DNA of 64,000 bases from Thalassotalea sp. LPB0316 (GCF_014898095.1 NZ_CP062946.1:2914001-2978000); one strand, 5' to 3'. Positions 28,690 through 37,612 are shown, numbered from the stretch's first letter. Program-made: numbers and translations. The notes: generated by a model from the sequence alone, not told the origin.

Positions 28690-30000
28690 ATGGCAAACCA
28701 AAATCAAAATCGCGCCAGCTTTAAAGCGCTAATACCATTTCTGGTCTTTTTAGGCCTGTTTTTAGGCACCGGTATGTATTTAACTTACCAAGGTCAAGAT
28801 TTTGCGTTTTACCAACTTCCCGCCAGTATTGCGATAATACCCGCTATTTTTGTCGCGCTCTATTTAGGTAAAGCACCGATAGAGGAAAAAATTGGTCAGT
28901 TTATTCGGGGTGCTGGTCACGAAAACATCATTACCATGTGTATGATTTACCTACTTGCCGGCGCTTTTGCCGTTGTTGCTAAAGCTACAGGTAGTGTCGA
29001 TGCCAGTGTTCAGTTGGGGTTAGCACTATTTCCTGAATATCTGCTGCTACCGGGTTTATTTATTGTTTCAGCCTTTATTGCTACGGCAATGGGTACGTCG
29101 ATGGGAACAATCGCGGCAATCGCCCCTATTGCGTTAGGTTTTGTTGAAACAGCTGATGTTAGCCCTGCTCTAATAGCCGGTGTTATCATCTCTGGTGCTA
29201 TTTTTGGTGATAACTTGTCGATTATTTCTGATACCACCATCGCCGCGACACGAAGCCAAGGCGCTCATATGAAAGACAAATTTAAAGCCAACTTTAAGTT
29301 TGCTATGCCAGCTGCGATCATCTGTTTAGTGATTTTTACTCTACTTGGCGAGAGCATTAGTTATCAAACATCAAGTGATATTGAATTTATTGGCTTGATA
29401 CCTTACCTGTTAATCCTGACCTTAGCTCTGTTAGGCATAAACGTATTTATCGTATTAACTGTTGGTATTTTAACTGCGGCTTTAATTGGTTATATGACTT
29501 CAGGTTACGAAGTTTTTGCCTTTATTAGCGATATCAATACTGGGTTCAGTAACATGCAAGACATCTTCATCTTATCGCTATTTATCGGTGGTTTGAGTGC
29601 TTTGGTTAAGGCGCAAGGCGGCTTAACGGCGCTAACGCATAAGATTGAATCAATTACCCGTTCAATGAGTAAAAACAATGAGAAAAGAGCCGCCGGTATT
29701 GGTATTGGTATGTTAGCGTTTTTTACCAACTTTTTTACCGCCAATAATACAGTTTCAATTATTGTGACCGGTGATACCGCGAAAGAATTAGCAACGGATG
29801 CTGAGTTAACACCAGCGCAATCGGCGAGTTTATTGGATATTTTTGCTTGTATTAGCCAAGGGTTAATCCCCTATGGTGCGCAAGCATTGTTACTCGGCAC
29901 GACCATGAAGATTTCTCCCGTTGATGTAGTGACCTACTCTTTTTATCCTATGGTGCTGTTTGTGGTTGTCTTATTAATGTTTAATAAAGCGACCAAGTAA
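28690..30000 (+). CDS. NhaC-family Na+/H+ antiporter
   Basis: Polytopic inner-membrane protein of 436 residues with roughly ten to twelve hydrophobic helices. Family-typical segments include SAFIATAMGTSMGTIAAIAPIA, IISGAIFGDNLSIISDTTIAA (with the Asp residues thought to take part in cation exchange), TNFFTANNTVSIIVTGDTAK and CISQGLIPYGAQALLLG. NhaC-type members exchange Na+, and some relatives exchange organic acids or amino acids, so the exact substrate is uncertain. Sodium extrusion suits a marine organism. It is monocistronic, with a strong promoter upstream and a REP-like palindrome downstream. Confidence 0.85.
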   Translation: MANQNQNRASFKALIPFLVFLGLFLGTGMYLTYQGQDFAFYQLPASIAIIPAIFVALYLGKAPIEEKIGQFIRGAGHENIITMCMIYLLAGAFAVVAKATGSVDASVQLGLALFPEYLLLPGLFIVSAFIATAMGTSMGTIAAIAPIALGFVETADVSPALIAGVIISGAIFGDNLSIISDTTIAATRSQGAHMKDKFKANFKFAMPAAIICLVIFTLLGESISYQTSSDIEFIGLIPYLLILTLALLGINVFIVLTVGILTAALIGYMTSGYEVFAFISDINTGFSNMQDIFILSLFIGGLSALVKAQGGLTALTHKIESITRSMSKNNEKRAAGIGIGMLAFFTNFFTANNTVSIIVTGDTAKELATDAELTPAQSASLLDIFACISQGLIPYGAQALLLGTTMKISPVDVVTYSFYPMVLFVVVLLMFNKATK

Positions 30001-30019
30001 TGTGTTGGGCTAATTTGTA

Positions 30020-30045
30020 GGGTCAGAGTCAACTGACTCTGACCC
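30020..30045. repeat. REP-like palindrome (GGGTCAGAGTC type)
   Basis: Perfect 11-bp inverted repeat GGGTCAGAGTC / GACTCTGACCC with an AACT loop, between the convergent antiporter and M48 genes. There is no T-run on either side. The GGTCAGAGT core is, from memory, a widespread extragenic palindrome in gammaproteobacteria associated with REP-associated tyrosine transposases (IS200-like). I see one copy in the window. Confidence 0.7.
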
Positions 30046-30058
30046 CTAAAGTTTAAAA

Positions 30059-30868
30059 TCACGCCTTGATAGGGTTTACACAATTAGGCTTTGCCGTTGC
30101 TTTTTTATATAGCGGGGACGAGTTACTTAAGTTACCACGCAACTCTTTAATTCGACTTTGATTTGACGGGTGAGTTGATAAAAACTCAGGCGGTTGATTG
30201 CCTCCGCTCGCTTTCGCCATGTTTTGCCATAACTTAATTGACGCTTCAGGATTAAAACCGGCTTTGGCCATTAAATCTTGACCAACGATATCGGCTTCCG
30301 TTTCATGTGAGCGGCCGTAAGGCATTAACACACCATACTCGGCAAAAATACCTAATGCTGCGATCGTTAGTGCCTTGTGTTCAACATTCATATCACCTAT
30401 GGCAACACCCGTAGCAATCAAGCCTAGGCCTGCTAATTGTTCAGCAGAAATTCGCTCATTAGCATGCTCTTCAATCACGTGAGCTACCTCATGCCCCATA
30501 ATTGCAGCAAGCTGGTGTTGATCTTCAGCGACTTTTAAAATTCCCTTATAAACGCCAATTTTGCCACCGGGCAGTGCGAAAGCATTAATTTGGTCTGAAT
30601 CAAAGACAACAACTTCCCATTCGCCATCATGTGCACTTTTAGGTACGTGAACGGTTATAAAATCGGCAACGCATTGAACGTAGTCGTTAGTTTTCTTATC
30701 GGTACTGACTTTTTGCTTCTTTTTCATTTCTTCAAAAGATTCAGCGCCCATGGCATTGAGTTGGTTTTGGTCCATAAAGGCGATTTTGTTGCGTCCCGTC
30801 GAAGAAGTGCTGCATCCAGCGGCAGTTAAAGCAAGCAATAGTGCCGAAGTGATCAATGTGCGTTTCAT
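30059..30868 (-). CDS. M48-family metalloprotease, lipoprotein
   Basis: Periplasmic zinc protease of 269 residues, anchored as a lipoprotein (signal peptide with lipobox LTAAGC). The zinc site is HEVAH in MGHEVAHVIEEHANE, with the third ligand in SHETEADIVG. FALPGGKIGVYKGIL and FLSTHPSNQSRIKEL are also typical of the YcaL/LoiP/BepA group. The start is the ATG at 30868 (MKRTLITSALLLALTAAGC), supported by AGGGAT upstream. The frame up to 30931 adds 21 residues that would block export. Expected role is envelope protein quality control. Confidence 0.93.
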   Translation of the reverse strand: MKRTLITSALLLALTAAGCSTSSTGRNKIAFMDQNQLNAMGAESFEEMKKKQKVSTDKKTNDYVQCVADFITVHVPKSAHDGEWEVVVFDSDQINAFALPGGKIGVYKGILKVAEDQHQLAAIMGHEVAHVIEEHANERISAEQLAGLGLIATGVAIGDMNVEHKALTIAALGIFAEYGVLMPYGRSHETEADIVGQDLMAKAGFNPEASIKLWQNMAKASGGNQPPEFLSTHPSNQSRIKELRGNLSNSSPLYKKATAKPNCVNPIKA

Positions 30869-30943
30869 GATAATCCCTAGAATCGATTCAGTCTTGGCTA
30901 ATATTCTATGGCTCGATGAGGAAATTGACAATAAATTAATGGC

Positions 30944-32415
30944 TTATACCAATTTAAAACTAAACTCACTGCCAACACCTAATTTACTGGTCACTGAAAT
31001 TTGGCTACCAAGCAGCTCGCAGAGTTTTTGACTAATGGTTAAGCCAAGGCCAATATTTTTTTGTTCACTGGTTTTCGCACTATTACTGGCTTGAAATCTG
31101 GCGTTAAAGATATTAGCTAATTCCTCTGACGCAATACCAACGCCACTATCTTTAACTGAAACCTGATACCCACCATTGTTAATGGCTAGCGCACATAGCA
31201 CTATGGTTCCATTGGCCGGAGTATGGCGCAGTGCGTTATCGATTAAATTGCTAATTATTCGCTCTAGTTTATTTAAGTCACTTTCTACCATCATATAATG
31301 AGTTTCAGGCTCGAACACTAATGTGATGTTGTGTTGCTGAGCTTTCAACGCGAACTTTTCAACAATATCGTAAAGCACTTCCACTAGGTTAAAGCGTTCA
31401 TTAATCACTTTTACATGGCCACTTTCAATATGAGCGAGTTCAAAAACTTGATCAATTAACTGGCGTAGTTGGCAACTATTTCTGAGCGCTGTTGCGATAT
31501 AAACTTGCTCTTGCTCAGGTGTCAGTTCAGACTTATTCAACTGTAACGTTTCTAAATAGCCGTACAGTGATGTTAACGGGGTGCGTAAATCGTGTGATAT
31601 TTCAGCAAGCAGTGTTTTGCGTTGGCTATCGACCTGTTGCAGTTGATTAAATTGCCGTTCAATGTGGGACATCATATCGGTAAAGATAACACCGAGTTGA
31701 TGTACTTCATTTTTTGCATCATTGCGCCAATGGCTTAATGCGACATTGCTGCGATTAAAGCCCTGCTCTGTCACTAACTTCATTTCCTTATTGAGTAGAC
31801 GCAATGGCGAGGTAATATTTCGAAATAGCCACAGCATTAAAATAAACAAAGCGATTAGACCAATAACGATCATGGCGATAGAGACCGCAAGCCGAGAGCT
31901 CTTTTGGCCTGCTCATAGGTATCAACGTAACGCTCGCCCGCTACAATAATGTAGAGATAGCCCATCAAAGTTGAACCACTAAAAATCGGGGTTGCTGAAA
32001 AGATTTTTTGTCGAGATGGGTGTTTAGGATCATCACCATAAACCGGCAGAGGGTGGCGATATTGAATGAGGTTATCAATGGGCTCAAGACTCACCTTCTT
32101 GCGTTTGACCAAGGCGTTATCGGCTGAGTAGGTTAAAATATTGCCCTGCTTATCAAGCAGGTAGAATTCAAATGCCGGCCCTAAGATCATCAAGGTATGA
32201 AAAAGATTATTCAGGCCGTCGTAATCATAAACGCCTTGCTGCAATACTGGGTTATCTCTCACTAGGCTGGGCGCTAGTGACAAATGCAAGCGTTGCTGAG
32301 ATTCAAAGCGTGTTTTTTCCTCTAAATGTGCTCCCCAAAAATAAAATACGCTACCGATAAAAACAAATAGCACACTCAATACTACCGTGAGTTTTTGATA
32401 GAGCGATAGATTCAC
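30944..32415 (-). pseudogene. Sensor histidine kinase, interrupted by a frameshift
   Basis: Two overlapping frames together make one normal membrane kinase of about 490 residues. Frame one begins at GTG 32415, overlapping the regulator stop as GTGA. It encodes helix 1 (LTVVLSVLFVFIGSVFYFW) and a periplasmic sensor, then runs into a stop at 31870. Frame two carries helix 2 (SIAMIVIGLIALFILMLWLF), HAMP, HisKA with the phospho-accepting His in ISHDLRTPLTSLYG, and an ATPase domain with NLIDNALRH, DSGVGI and GLGLT. The frames join at an AAAA tract (31902-31905); restoring one A gives an uninterrupted QAKKSSRLAV junction. Either a true one-base deletion or a sequencing error fits. The internal ATG at 31873 could yield a kinase without sensor domain. 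Confidence 0.85.
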
Positions 32416-33128
32416 GCACAAACACCGCGTCGATTAAATTTATAGCCAACGCCCCAGACGGTTTGGACGATTTCAGGTTTAGTCGCATTGCGCTCAAGTT
32501 TTGCTCTTAAACGATTGATATGTGAGTTAACGGTATGCTCGTAACCACTGTGATGATAGCCCCAAACGGAAGAAAGTAGTTGCGAGCGTGAAAAGACTTG
32601 ATCGGGGTGCTTGGCCAAATGATGAAGTAATTCGTATTCCGTTGCCGTTAGTTCAACCACTTCGTCTTTATAGATAACTTGGTGGGTTAAATGATTGATT
32701 TGTAAATCGCCCAAGCGAATTGATTGTTCGGTTTGCTCTGTTGATTTTAGTGTTTTAAACAGCGCTAGTTTTCTCAATTGCGCTCGAACTCGTGCTTGTA
32801 ATTCACGGACACTGTAAGGCTTGCTGATATAGTCATCTGCGCCTAACTCTAGGCCAAGTACCCTATCGGTTTCAGAATCTCTTGAAGTTAACATAATAAC
32901 GGATAACTCCGGTTGCTTGGTTTTGAGTTCACGACAAACATCTAAGCCTGATATGCCCGGTAACATAACATCGAGTATGACCAGATCAATGTCATGCTGA
33001 ACTGCTAGTTTTAGCGCCTGCTCGCCAGAACTTGCATGAAACACCTTGAGCTGCAACTCGGTTAAATGTAACGCGACTAAATTGGCTAAATCTGGATCGT
33101 CTTCAACTAATAATACGTTTTGGTGCAT
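32412..33128 (-). CDS. OmpR/PhoB-family response regulator
   Basis: DNA-binding regulator of 238 residues. The receiver domain has the acidic pair in VEDDPD, the phospho-Asp in DLVILDVMLPG, the Thr/Ser in IMLTSRD and the Lys in YISKPYS. The C-terminal winged helix has LTATEYELLHHLAKHPDQVFSR, VWGYHHSGYEHTVNSHINRLRAKLE and VWGVGYKF. The ATG at 33128 is favoured over the GTG at 33134 because GGAT lies about eight bases before it. It follows the second spondin gene by 47 bases and overlaps the kinase start, so the four genes probably share a transcript. The 11-bp repeats before the first spondin gene are a natural target for this type of regulator. Confidence 0.93.
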   Translation of the reverse strand: MHQNVLLVEDDPDLANLVALHLTELQLKVFHASSGEQALKLAVQHDIDLVILDVMLPGISGLDVCRELKTKQPELSVIMLTSRDSETDRVLGLELGADDYISKPYSVRELQARVRAQLRKLALFKTLKSTEQTEQSIRLGDLQINHLTHQVIYKDEVVELTATEYELLHHLAKHPDQVFSRSQLLSSVWGYHHSGYEHTVNSHINRLRAKLERNATKPEIVQTVWGVGYKFNRRGVCA

Positions 33129-33175
33129 GGTCACTATCCGCTTTTTATCGCAAATAGTGACCGGTTCAATAACCG

Positions 33176-33898
33176 TTATTGTGAGCGAGTGATCACCACT
33201 CTCATCGTTGGGTTATCAAACTTATGCGCTTCAGTAAGTACCGATGATGATAAACCATCGTCTACTGATACCACGCCTGAATGCATTGTCACAACATCGA
33301 GGATATCGTCACGCTCAGCATTGAAGCCTTCGCCGCCATCGGCAGGCCCAGGAATGGTGCCCATCATTTCACTATTTGCTTCTGTTCCTGCATCATATGA
33401 ACTGGTTAATAGCGAAATACTTTCATCTAGGGCTAAATTAGCAATCGATTGTCCATTAACACCAGTAAAGGCGTCATTGGTATTAACTAACATAGTTGCC
33501 AAAGAGAGCTGCACTGGCATCGTATCTTGGATCGTTAGCTCAATGGTTGTTGAGGCTCCCGGCATCAAGATGCCGTCACTCGTTGCCGATACTAAGGCCA
33601 CCGAAGTTTCTAATAAGCCACTGTTGTCACCACCTTCAGCCATCATCTCAATCGCCTCACTAGCACTTTCTCCCAAGTTAAAGAGATTACCTTCATCGTG
33701 CAGCACAACGGCAACGGGTGACATAGGTTGACCATAAGTTAGATTCGTCACCGTTACTTGATAGCTATAAATTACCGGTTCAGGTGTTGGTGGCTCTGGC
33801 GGTGTTGGCAAGTCGTTATCGCTATCAGAGCATGCACTCAATAAGACCAAGACGGAACTCAGTACACCGAATTTTAAGATATTAGGCAAGCGTTTCAT
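33176..33898 (-). CDS. Spondin-domain lipoprotein
   Basis: A 240-residue lipoprotein. The signal peptide with lipobox VLLSAC is followed by a Pro/Glu-rich linker and a Spond_N-type domain. Shared landmarks with the next gene are the YQVTVTNLTYGQPMSPV beginning, a His-Asp pair (VVLHDEGNLFNLGESAS), an EGGDNSG turn, a metal-loop-like YDAGTEANSE and MHSGV near the end. Spondin domains bind divalent cations and are found in bacterial cell-surface proteins of unknown role. It is the second gene of the probable spondin-spondin-regulator-kinase operon, eight bases after the first. Confidence 0.85.
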   Translation of the reverse strand: MKRLPNILKFGVLSSVLVLLSACSDSDNDLPTPPEPPTPEPVIYSYQVTVTNLTYGQPMSPVAVVLHDEGNLFNLGESASEAIEMMAEGGDNSGLLETSVALVSATSDGILMPGASTTIELTIQDTMPVQLSLATMLVNTNDAFTGVNGQSIANLALDESISLLTSSYDAGTEANSEMMGTIPGPADGGEGFNAERDDILDVVTMHSGVVSVDDGLSSSVLTEAHKFDNPTMRVVITRSQ

Positions 33899-33906
33899 AA
33901 AGCCTC

Positions 33907-34602
33907 CTACATCACAACAACAGTAACTTTAGCAACAGGGTTTAACCAGCGGTGCACGGTATTGTCTAAATCACTTGTGCCGCCGCTCGGGTTATCATCA
34001 CCCAATACACCACGGTGAATGTGTACCATGTCGTTAGCTTCTTCTGTGGTAACGCCAGTAGCGCCAGTACCACCATCTCCACCTGGTGCAACAGGAATGC
34101 CCGGTGTACCTGCTGCGCCGCCACCATTGATAATTTCATCATTGGCTTCTGTGCCAGCATCATAAGCGTTTAGGTATACGGTATAAGTACCCGCTTCGGT
34201 TGGGATCGGCCACGCATTGAGTGCAACAAAGCCATCGTTCGTTGGCAACATCATGCCGGCGATAGATAAATACATATTACCATCGGCAGTATCCATGCTG
34301 GTCATGGTGGACGTAGCCGGCGCAAGTAAACCGCCAGCGGGGTTTTCAACAACATCAGCGCTCGCGTCATTAAGCGCCATGGCTAAACCTGAAATGTCGC
34401 CGCCTTCAGCCATAGCTTGAAGCTCAGCACTAGCTGTTTGGCCGAGTGAAAACAGCGCTACGCTATCATCGTGCGCCGCAACAATCAGCGGTGTGTAATG
34501 GATACCATTAGTGAGGTTGGTTACGGTAACTTCAAGCTGCTGCGCCATAGAGAACGGGCTTAGCGCCATTGTTGCCGCCAGTGTAAGTAATTTGCCTTTC
34601 AT
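33907..34602 (-). CDS. Exported spondin-domain protein
   Basis: A 231-residue protein with a cleavable signal peptide (about 1-20, ending SMAQQ) and one spondin domain. The same landmarks as its neighbour are present: LEVTVTNLTNGIHYTPLIVAAHD, LGQTASAELQAMAEGGD, YDAGTEANDE and VHIHRGV. Unlike the neighbour it has no lipobox, so it is probably periplasmic or secreted. A Gly-rich insert lies before the final strand. The pair looks like a tandem duplication that has diverged. Shine-Dalgarno AAGGAT supports the ATG at 34602. It heads the operon with the two-component system. Confidence 0.85.
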   Translation of the reverse strand: MKGKLLTLAATMALSPFSMAQQLEVTVTNLTNGIHYTPLIVAAHDDSVALFSLGQTASAELQAMAEGGDISGLAMALNDASADVVENPAGGLLAPATSTMTSMDTADGNMYLSIAGMMLPTNDGFVALNAWPIPTEAGTYTVYLNAYDAGTEANDEIINGGGAAGTPGIPVAPGGDGGTGATGVTTEEANDMVHIHRGVLGDDNPSGGTSDLDNTVHRWLNPVAKVTVVVM

Positions 34603-34663
34603 TTTTTATCCTTGTTATCGATTTAATGACAACTTGAGTATGAAAGGCAAATATCAAGATAAA

Positions 34664-34691
34664 ATCACAAAATTATCACAATTTTATCACA
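34664..34691 (-). promoter_or_regulatory. Three 11-bp direct repeats, probable operator of the spondin/two-component operon
   Basis: On the minus strand TGTGAT occurs three times exactly 11 bases apart (34691, 34680 and 34669 as first bases), with AT-rich spacers AAAAT, AATTT and TTTAT. OmpR/PhoB-class regulators bind 11-bp direct repeats, and a regulator of this class is encoded three genes downstream. The repeats end about 60 bases before the ATG, leaving room for a -10 such as CATACT. The assignment to this regulator is inference. Confidence 0.6.
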
Positions 34692-34871
34692 GTAATTTTT
34701 TAATAATTTCAATGAAGTAAGGGAATAAGTTTAATTTTAATCACTGCCATTTGAACTAGCCATATGCTGACGAATTAGATCAACTCCTCATAGGTCATTT
34801 AAGCGATAAAACAATAGAGATGGTACATAACCATTTTTTAATATGGCGAAGTATTAAACCTCATAAAAAAG

Positions 34872-35285
34872 TTAGTTTAATTTGATAATGTTAAGACCTT
34901 GCATCAAATACCTGTAACTTTCTTTTTGGGCAGAATCACAGCTAAATGTGATTACGGTCTCGCTTTTATTGGGCGTAAATGTTGTATTTACTTCACTATA
35001 TTTTTGACAAGCCGTTATTTCATAACCATCCAACAAGCCTCCTTCAAAATCATTTTCCGACACCAAAAAGAATAGCCTTTCATTAGCACACATTTGTTCC
35101 GCACACCGTTCCCACTTTTTGGTCTTGATTATTTTCAGCTCAACCCCTTCAGCCAACTTAGATTTGTCAACTTTGATTACTTCATCAATTGAATTCAAGA
35201 GTATTGATGTCTCTGTGTCTAATCCAGCCGTCATGGCAGATGTCGTGACTAGCACCAACAAAAGTACAAGAAACTTAAATCTCAT
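34872..35285 (-). CDS. Exported protein of unknown function
   Basis: A 137-residue protein I do not recognise. A signal peptide (about 1-20, MRFKFLVLLLVLVTTSAMTAG) precedes a small globular part with four Cys (two in ERCAEQMCANE, one in ITACQKYSE and one in TFSCDSAQ), suggesting two disulphides and a periplasmic or secreted location. It is the first of six same-strand small genes between the spondin operon and the M13 peptidase. There is no strong Shine-Dalgarno, so the start rests on the signal peptide. Confidence 0.65.
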   Translation of the reverse strand: MRFKFLVLLLVLVTTSAMTAGLDTETSILLNSIDEVIKVDKSKLAEGVELKIIKTKKWERCAEQMCANERLFFLVSENDFEGGLLDGYEITACQKYSEVNTTFTPNKSETVITFSCDSAQKESYRYLMQGLNIIKLN

Positions 35286-35593
35286 TATTTAGATACTCCT
35301 CTGAGTCAACTGCATTAGAATCAACTCTCATTTTAAGGTGACCATGATCTAGTACATAATCAGGGTAGCCTTATTGCCATTAAAAGCGCTGCCGCGATTA
35401 AAGTTTAACCTGATGCGTTCGAAGGTTCGCACGCCCGCATAAACTCATTCAAATAAGTACGAACTATTGACGGCGATATTACCTACTTGGCTACAATTCA
35501 ACTGACTGCTATTGTTTAACGCACGTCGAACTGCGCGTGTTTACATGTGACACACCACTACCTGGGCATCACTATTTTGTATTATTGCACTAC
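35286..35593. other. Gene-free stretch of about 300 bases
   Basis: No ORF of note. An imperfect inverted repeat AACGCACG / CGCGTGTT lies at about 35518-35541, with one mismatch and one wobble. I see no terminator with a T-run and no convincing promoter. Confidence 0.5.
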
Positions 35594-35887
35594 CTAAAGC
35601 TTGTTTTTAAATACCTCGCACAAGCAGTAAACAATATAAATCATCAATGAATATATGAATAATATAGTGATTGAAAAAGCCGAGCTGAAAGCAACTGAAG
35701 CACCCGTTTCTAATGACTCATCCATCAAATAAGATCCTACGAAAAAATTCCAAATTATTAACAACAAGGCTGATATAGAAAATGATATGAGAGATACGAT
35801 AAGACTTTTTAATCGTATTTCTTTTCTCCGACTAGCCAGTAAAACCAAAGCCCAAACAACTATGTAAAGCAAGAAATAGAAAATCAT
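35594..35887 (-). CDS. Small three-helix membrane protein, unknown
   Basis: A 97-residue integral membrane protein I do not recognise. Helices lie at about 2-18, 28-50 and 63-90, joined by short loops; a basic RRKEIRLK loop follows helix 1. No motifs. It lies within the run of small accessory genes and shows no coupling to its neighbours. Confidence 0.5.
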   Translation of the reverse strand: MIFYFLLYIVVWALVLLASRRKEIRLKSLIVSLISFSISALLLIIWNFFVGSYLMDESLETGASVAFSSAFSITILFIYSLMIYIVYCLCEVFKNKL

Positions 35888-36099
35888 TTTAAAAATTGTC
35901 CTCGTAAGTTTCTAACCGCGTATGTGTATTGAATCAAAAAAGCTACCCGATGCAGACAAAGGGTTTGGTGTAGGCGTAAAGCTTCCTCAAGCTATTGATA
36001 TTTATAAAATTAACTACTCACACACTGCCGAATACTGTCTATTCCTATCATTAGTATGTCTAAATCACCATTAAAGGCTATTTGTTGCGTTAATTTCAA

Positions 36100-36486
36100 T
36101 TAGTACAACTTAAATTTCATTGAGTTTAAATATGAATTAACATCTGTACTAACACGTTGATAAGTGAGTCCTTCATTGAGTAGCACAAACTTATCTATGA
36201 CTTTTAGTCGATTTACCATATAACCACCCTCTTGTTCAAATACGATACCTCCGGAGGTCATCACTATAATTCGATAAGTTCCTTCATAATCCAGAGAAAA
36301 AGCTATGGGTGTTTTTTCATTGACATAAAAGCTAGAAATAACAATCTCATCATTTGTTACTATTTCTACTTTCTCTATTGAATACGCCGATTCATTTACT
36401 AAATTAAGCCTGACATTACTTTCAAAAGAACAACGCGAAACAACAACAACTAGTATCAAAAATATAAAGTAAATGTTCTTCATCAT
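36100..36486 (-). CDS. Small exported or membrane-anchored protein, unknown
   Basis: A 128-residue protein. The N-terminal hydrophobic segment (about 4-18) ends in VVVSRCSFE. A Cys is placed as in a lipobox, but Arg at -1 is not typical, so lipidation is doubtful. The rest is beta-rich (VRLNLVNESAYSIEKVEIV, AFSLDYEGTYRIIVMTSG), like a small immunoglobulin-like or beta-sandwich domain. Function unknown. Confidence 0.5.
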   Translation of the reverse strand: MMKNIYFIFLILVVVVSRCSFESNVRLNLVNESAYSIEKVEIVTNDEIVISSFYVNEKTPIAFSLDYEGTYRIIVMTSGGIVFEQEGGYMVNRLKVIDKFVLLNEGLTYQRVSTDVNSYLNSMKFKLY

Positions 36487-36595
36487 ATTTTAGTAACCGT
36501 AATCTTCAGTACTTGGAGTTACCATTAGATCTTGATTTATCTCACGACCAACGGACTGAATTAAGCAGGAAAAACAGTACTTGGTACCCCAAAAT

Positions 36596-37081
36596 TTAGT
36601 AATCCTCAAACCATGAAGGCGACGAGCCTTGATAAAAAGCAGAGTCTATAAAAAACCACTTGTCATTAACGAGTTCAATAGCGGTTTCAATATAACCACT
36701 TTGCCAGTGTTTTCCCAACTGCTCCAACGATACTGGCTTGGTAAAGTCAATAATAGTAGGGTTGTAATATACAATAAGGAATTTATTCGTTGCCTCACCG
36801 TCTAAATTTATAAATGGCTTCACAAAAACTTTTGTTTCTTCGTCCATGAGCATGGTTCGTATATTGGATAGTTGGCTATTGAAGACATAGTCAATTTGCT
36901 CTGCTTTGCTGGCTTCCCCATTTAGTTGGAGCGCCAAAAGTTTTTGAAACGATATTTTGTCACCTCTAGCAACAATCGCCTGTAAATAATTCGCAAACTC
37001 TTCAGGATTTTTGCTACATGCACCTGCCTGAATAGAAAAAGTGATGCATAACACATTAATAAAAATCAAAAATTTATTCAT
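36596..37081 (-). CDS. Exported protein of unknown function
   Basis: A 161-residue protein with a signal peptide (MNKFLIFINVLCITFSIQAGA). Its mature part begins CSKNPEEFANYLQAIVARGD and is alternately helical and beta. It ends with KHWQSGYIETAIELVNDKWFFIDSAFYQ, a pattern reminiscent of NTF2/DUF4878-like lumazine-fold proteins. That resemblance is weak. It belongs to the accessory run. Confidence 0.55.
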   Translation of the reverse strand: MNKFLIFINVLCITFSIQAGACSKNPEEFANYLQAIVARGDKISFQKLLALQLNGEASKAEQIDYVFNSQLSNIRTMLMDEETKVFVKPFINLDGEATNKFLIVYYNPTIIDFTKPVSLEQLGKHWQSGYIETAIELVNDKWFFIDSAFYQGSSPSWFEDY

Positions 37082-37156
37082 TATGACCTCTTAGCTCAAT
37101 CTAAAAATTACCCATAGGATCTGCCCCTACACCGTTTTTTCTGTTCACAGCATTGG

Positions 37157-37612
37157 CTAAGTAAAACTTTGCTTTCGTCGCAATAAAAGTAAAATAACAA
37201 AGGCAAGTGATATTCCCAGAACTACTGAAGCACTAAAAGAAACAACAAAAGCAGTGGATACAACAGAATAGGTCAAGTAAAAAACTAGCGTTGGTACTTT
37301 TAACTGTAAGCCTTTAAAGGCTATAAAATTAGTTATTAACAATACTACCATTATCAACTTTACAGCTATCAGTGATAATGATTCATCGCCTTGTTGCCGA
37401 GTCGTCTGGTGGTATTCATCTTGTTTATTAATTAATTGCTCGAATTCACTTTGTGAAAGGTATTCTTTTTGACTTTGGCTTTCATAAAACTCTGCGTAGT
37501 CAGATGGTACTAAAGATAAAATTTCTGAACTAATATAGTTAGTTGCCCATAAAATAAAGTAAGAGACGAGCATAATCATCAATAGTTGAGTTGTACCTTT
37601 ATTAATACCCAT
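37157..37612 (-). CDS. Small membrane protein, unknown
   Basis: A 151-residue protein with a helix at about 8-28, a polar Glu/Gln-rich extracytoplasmic segment (YESQSQKEYLSQSEFEQLINKQ), and three more helices from about 80 to 145. The ATG at 37612 is favoured: AGGAGG lies ten bases upstream. The TTG at 37618 is a poorer alternative. Function not recognised. Confidence 0.55.
   Translation of the reverse strand: MGINKGTTQLLMIMLVSYFILWATNYISSEILSLVPSDYAEFYESQSQKEYLSQSEFEQLINKQDEYHQTTRQQGDESLSLIAVKLIMVVLLITNFIAFKGLQLKVPTLVFYLTYSVVSTAFVVSFSASVVLGISLAFVILLLLRRKQSFT

Noticed and set aside
35922..36074. A 50-codon plus-strand ORF (MCIESKKLPDADKGF...)
   Set aside because: Short, no Shine-Dalgarno, opposite to all neighbours and no recognisable motif. 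Could be chance.
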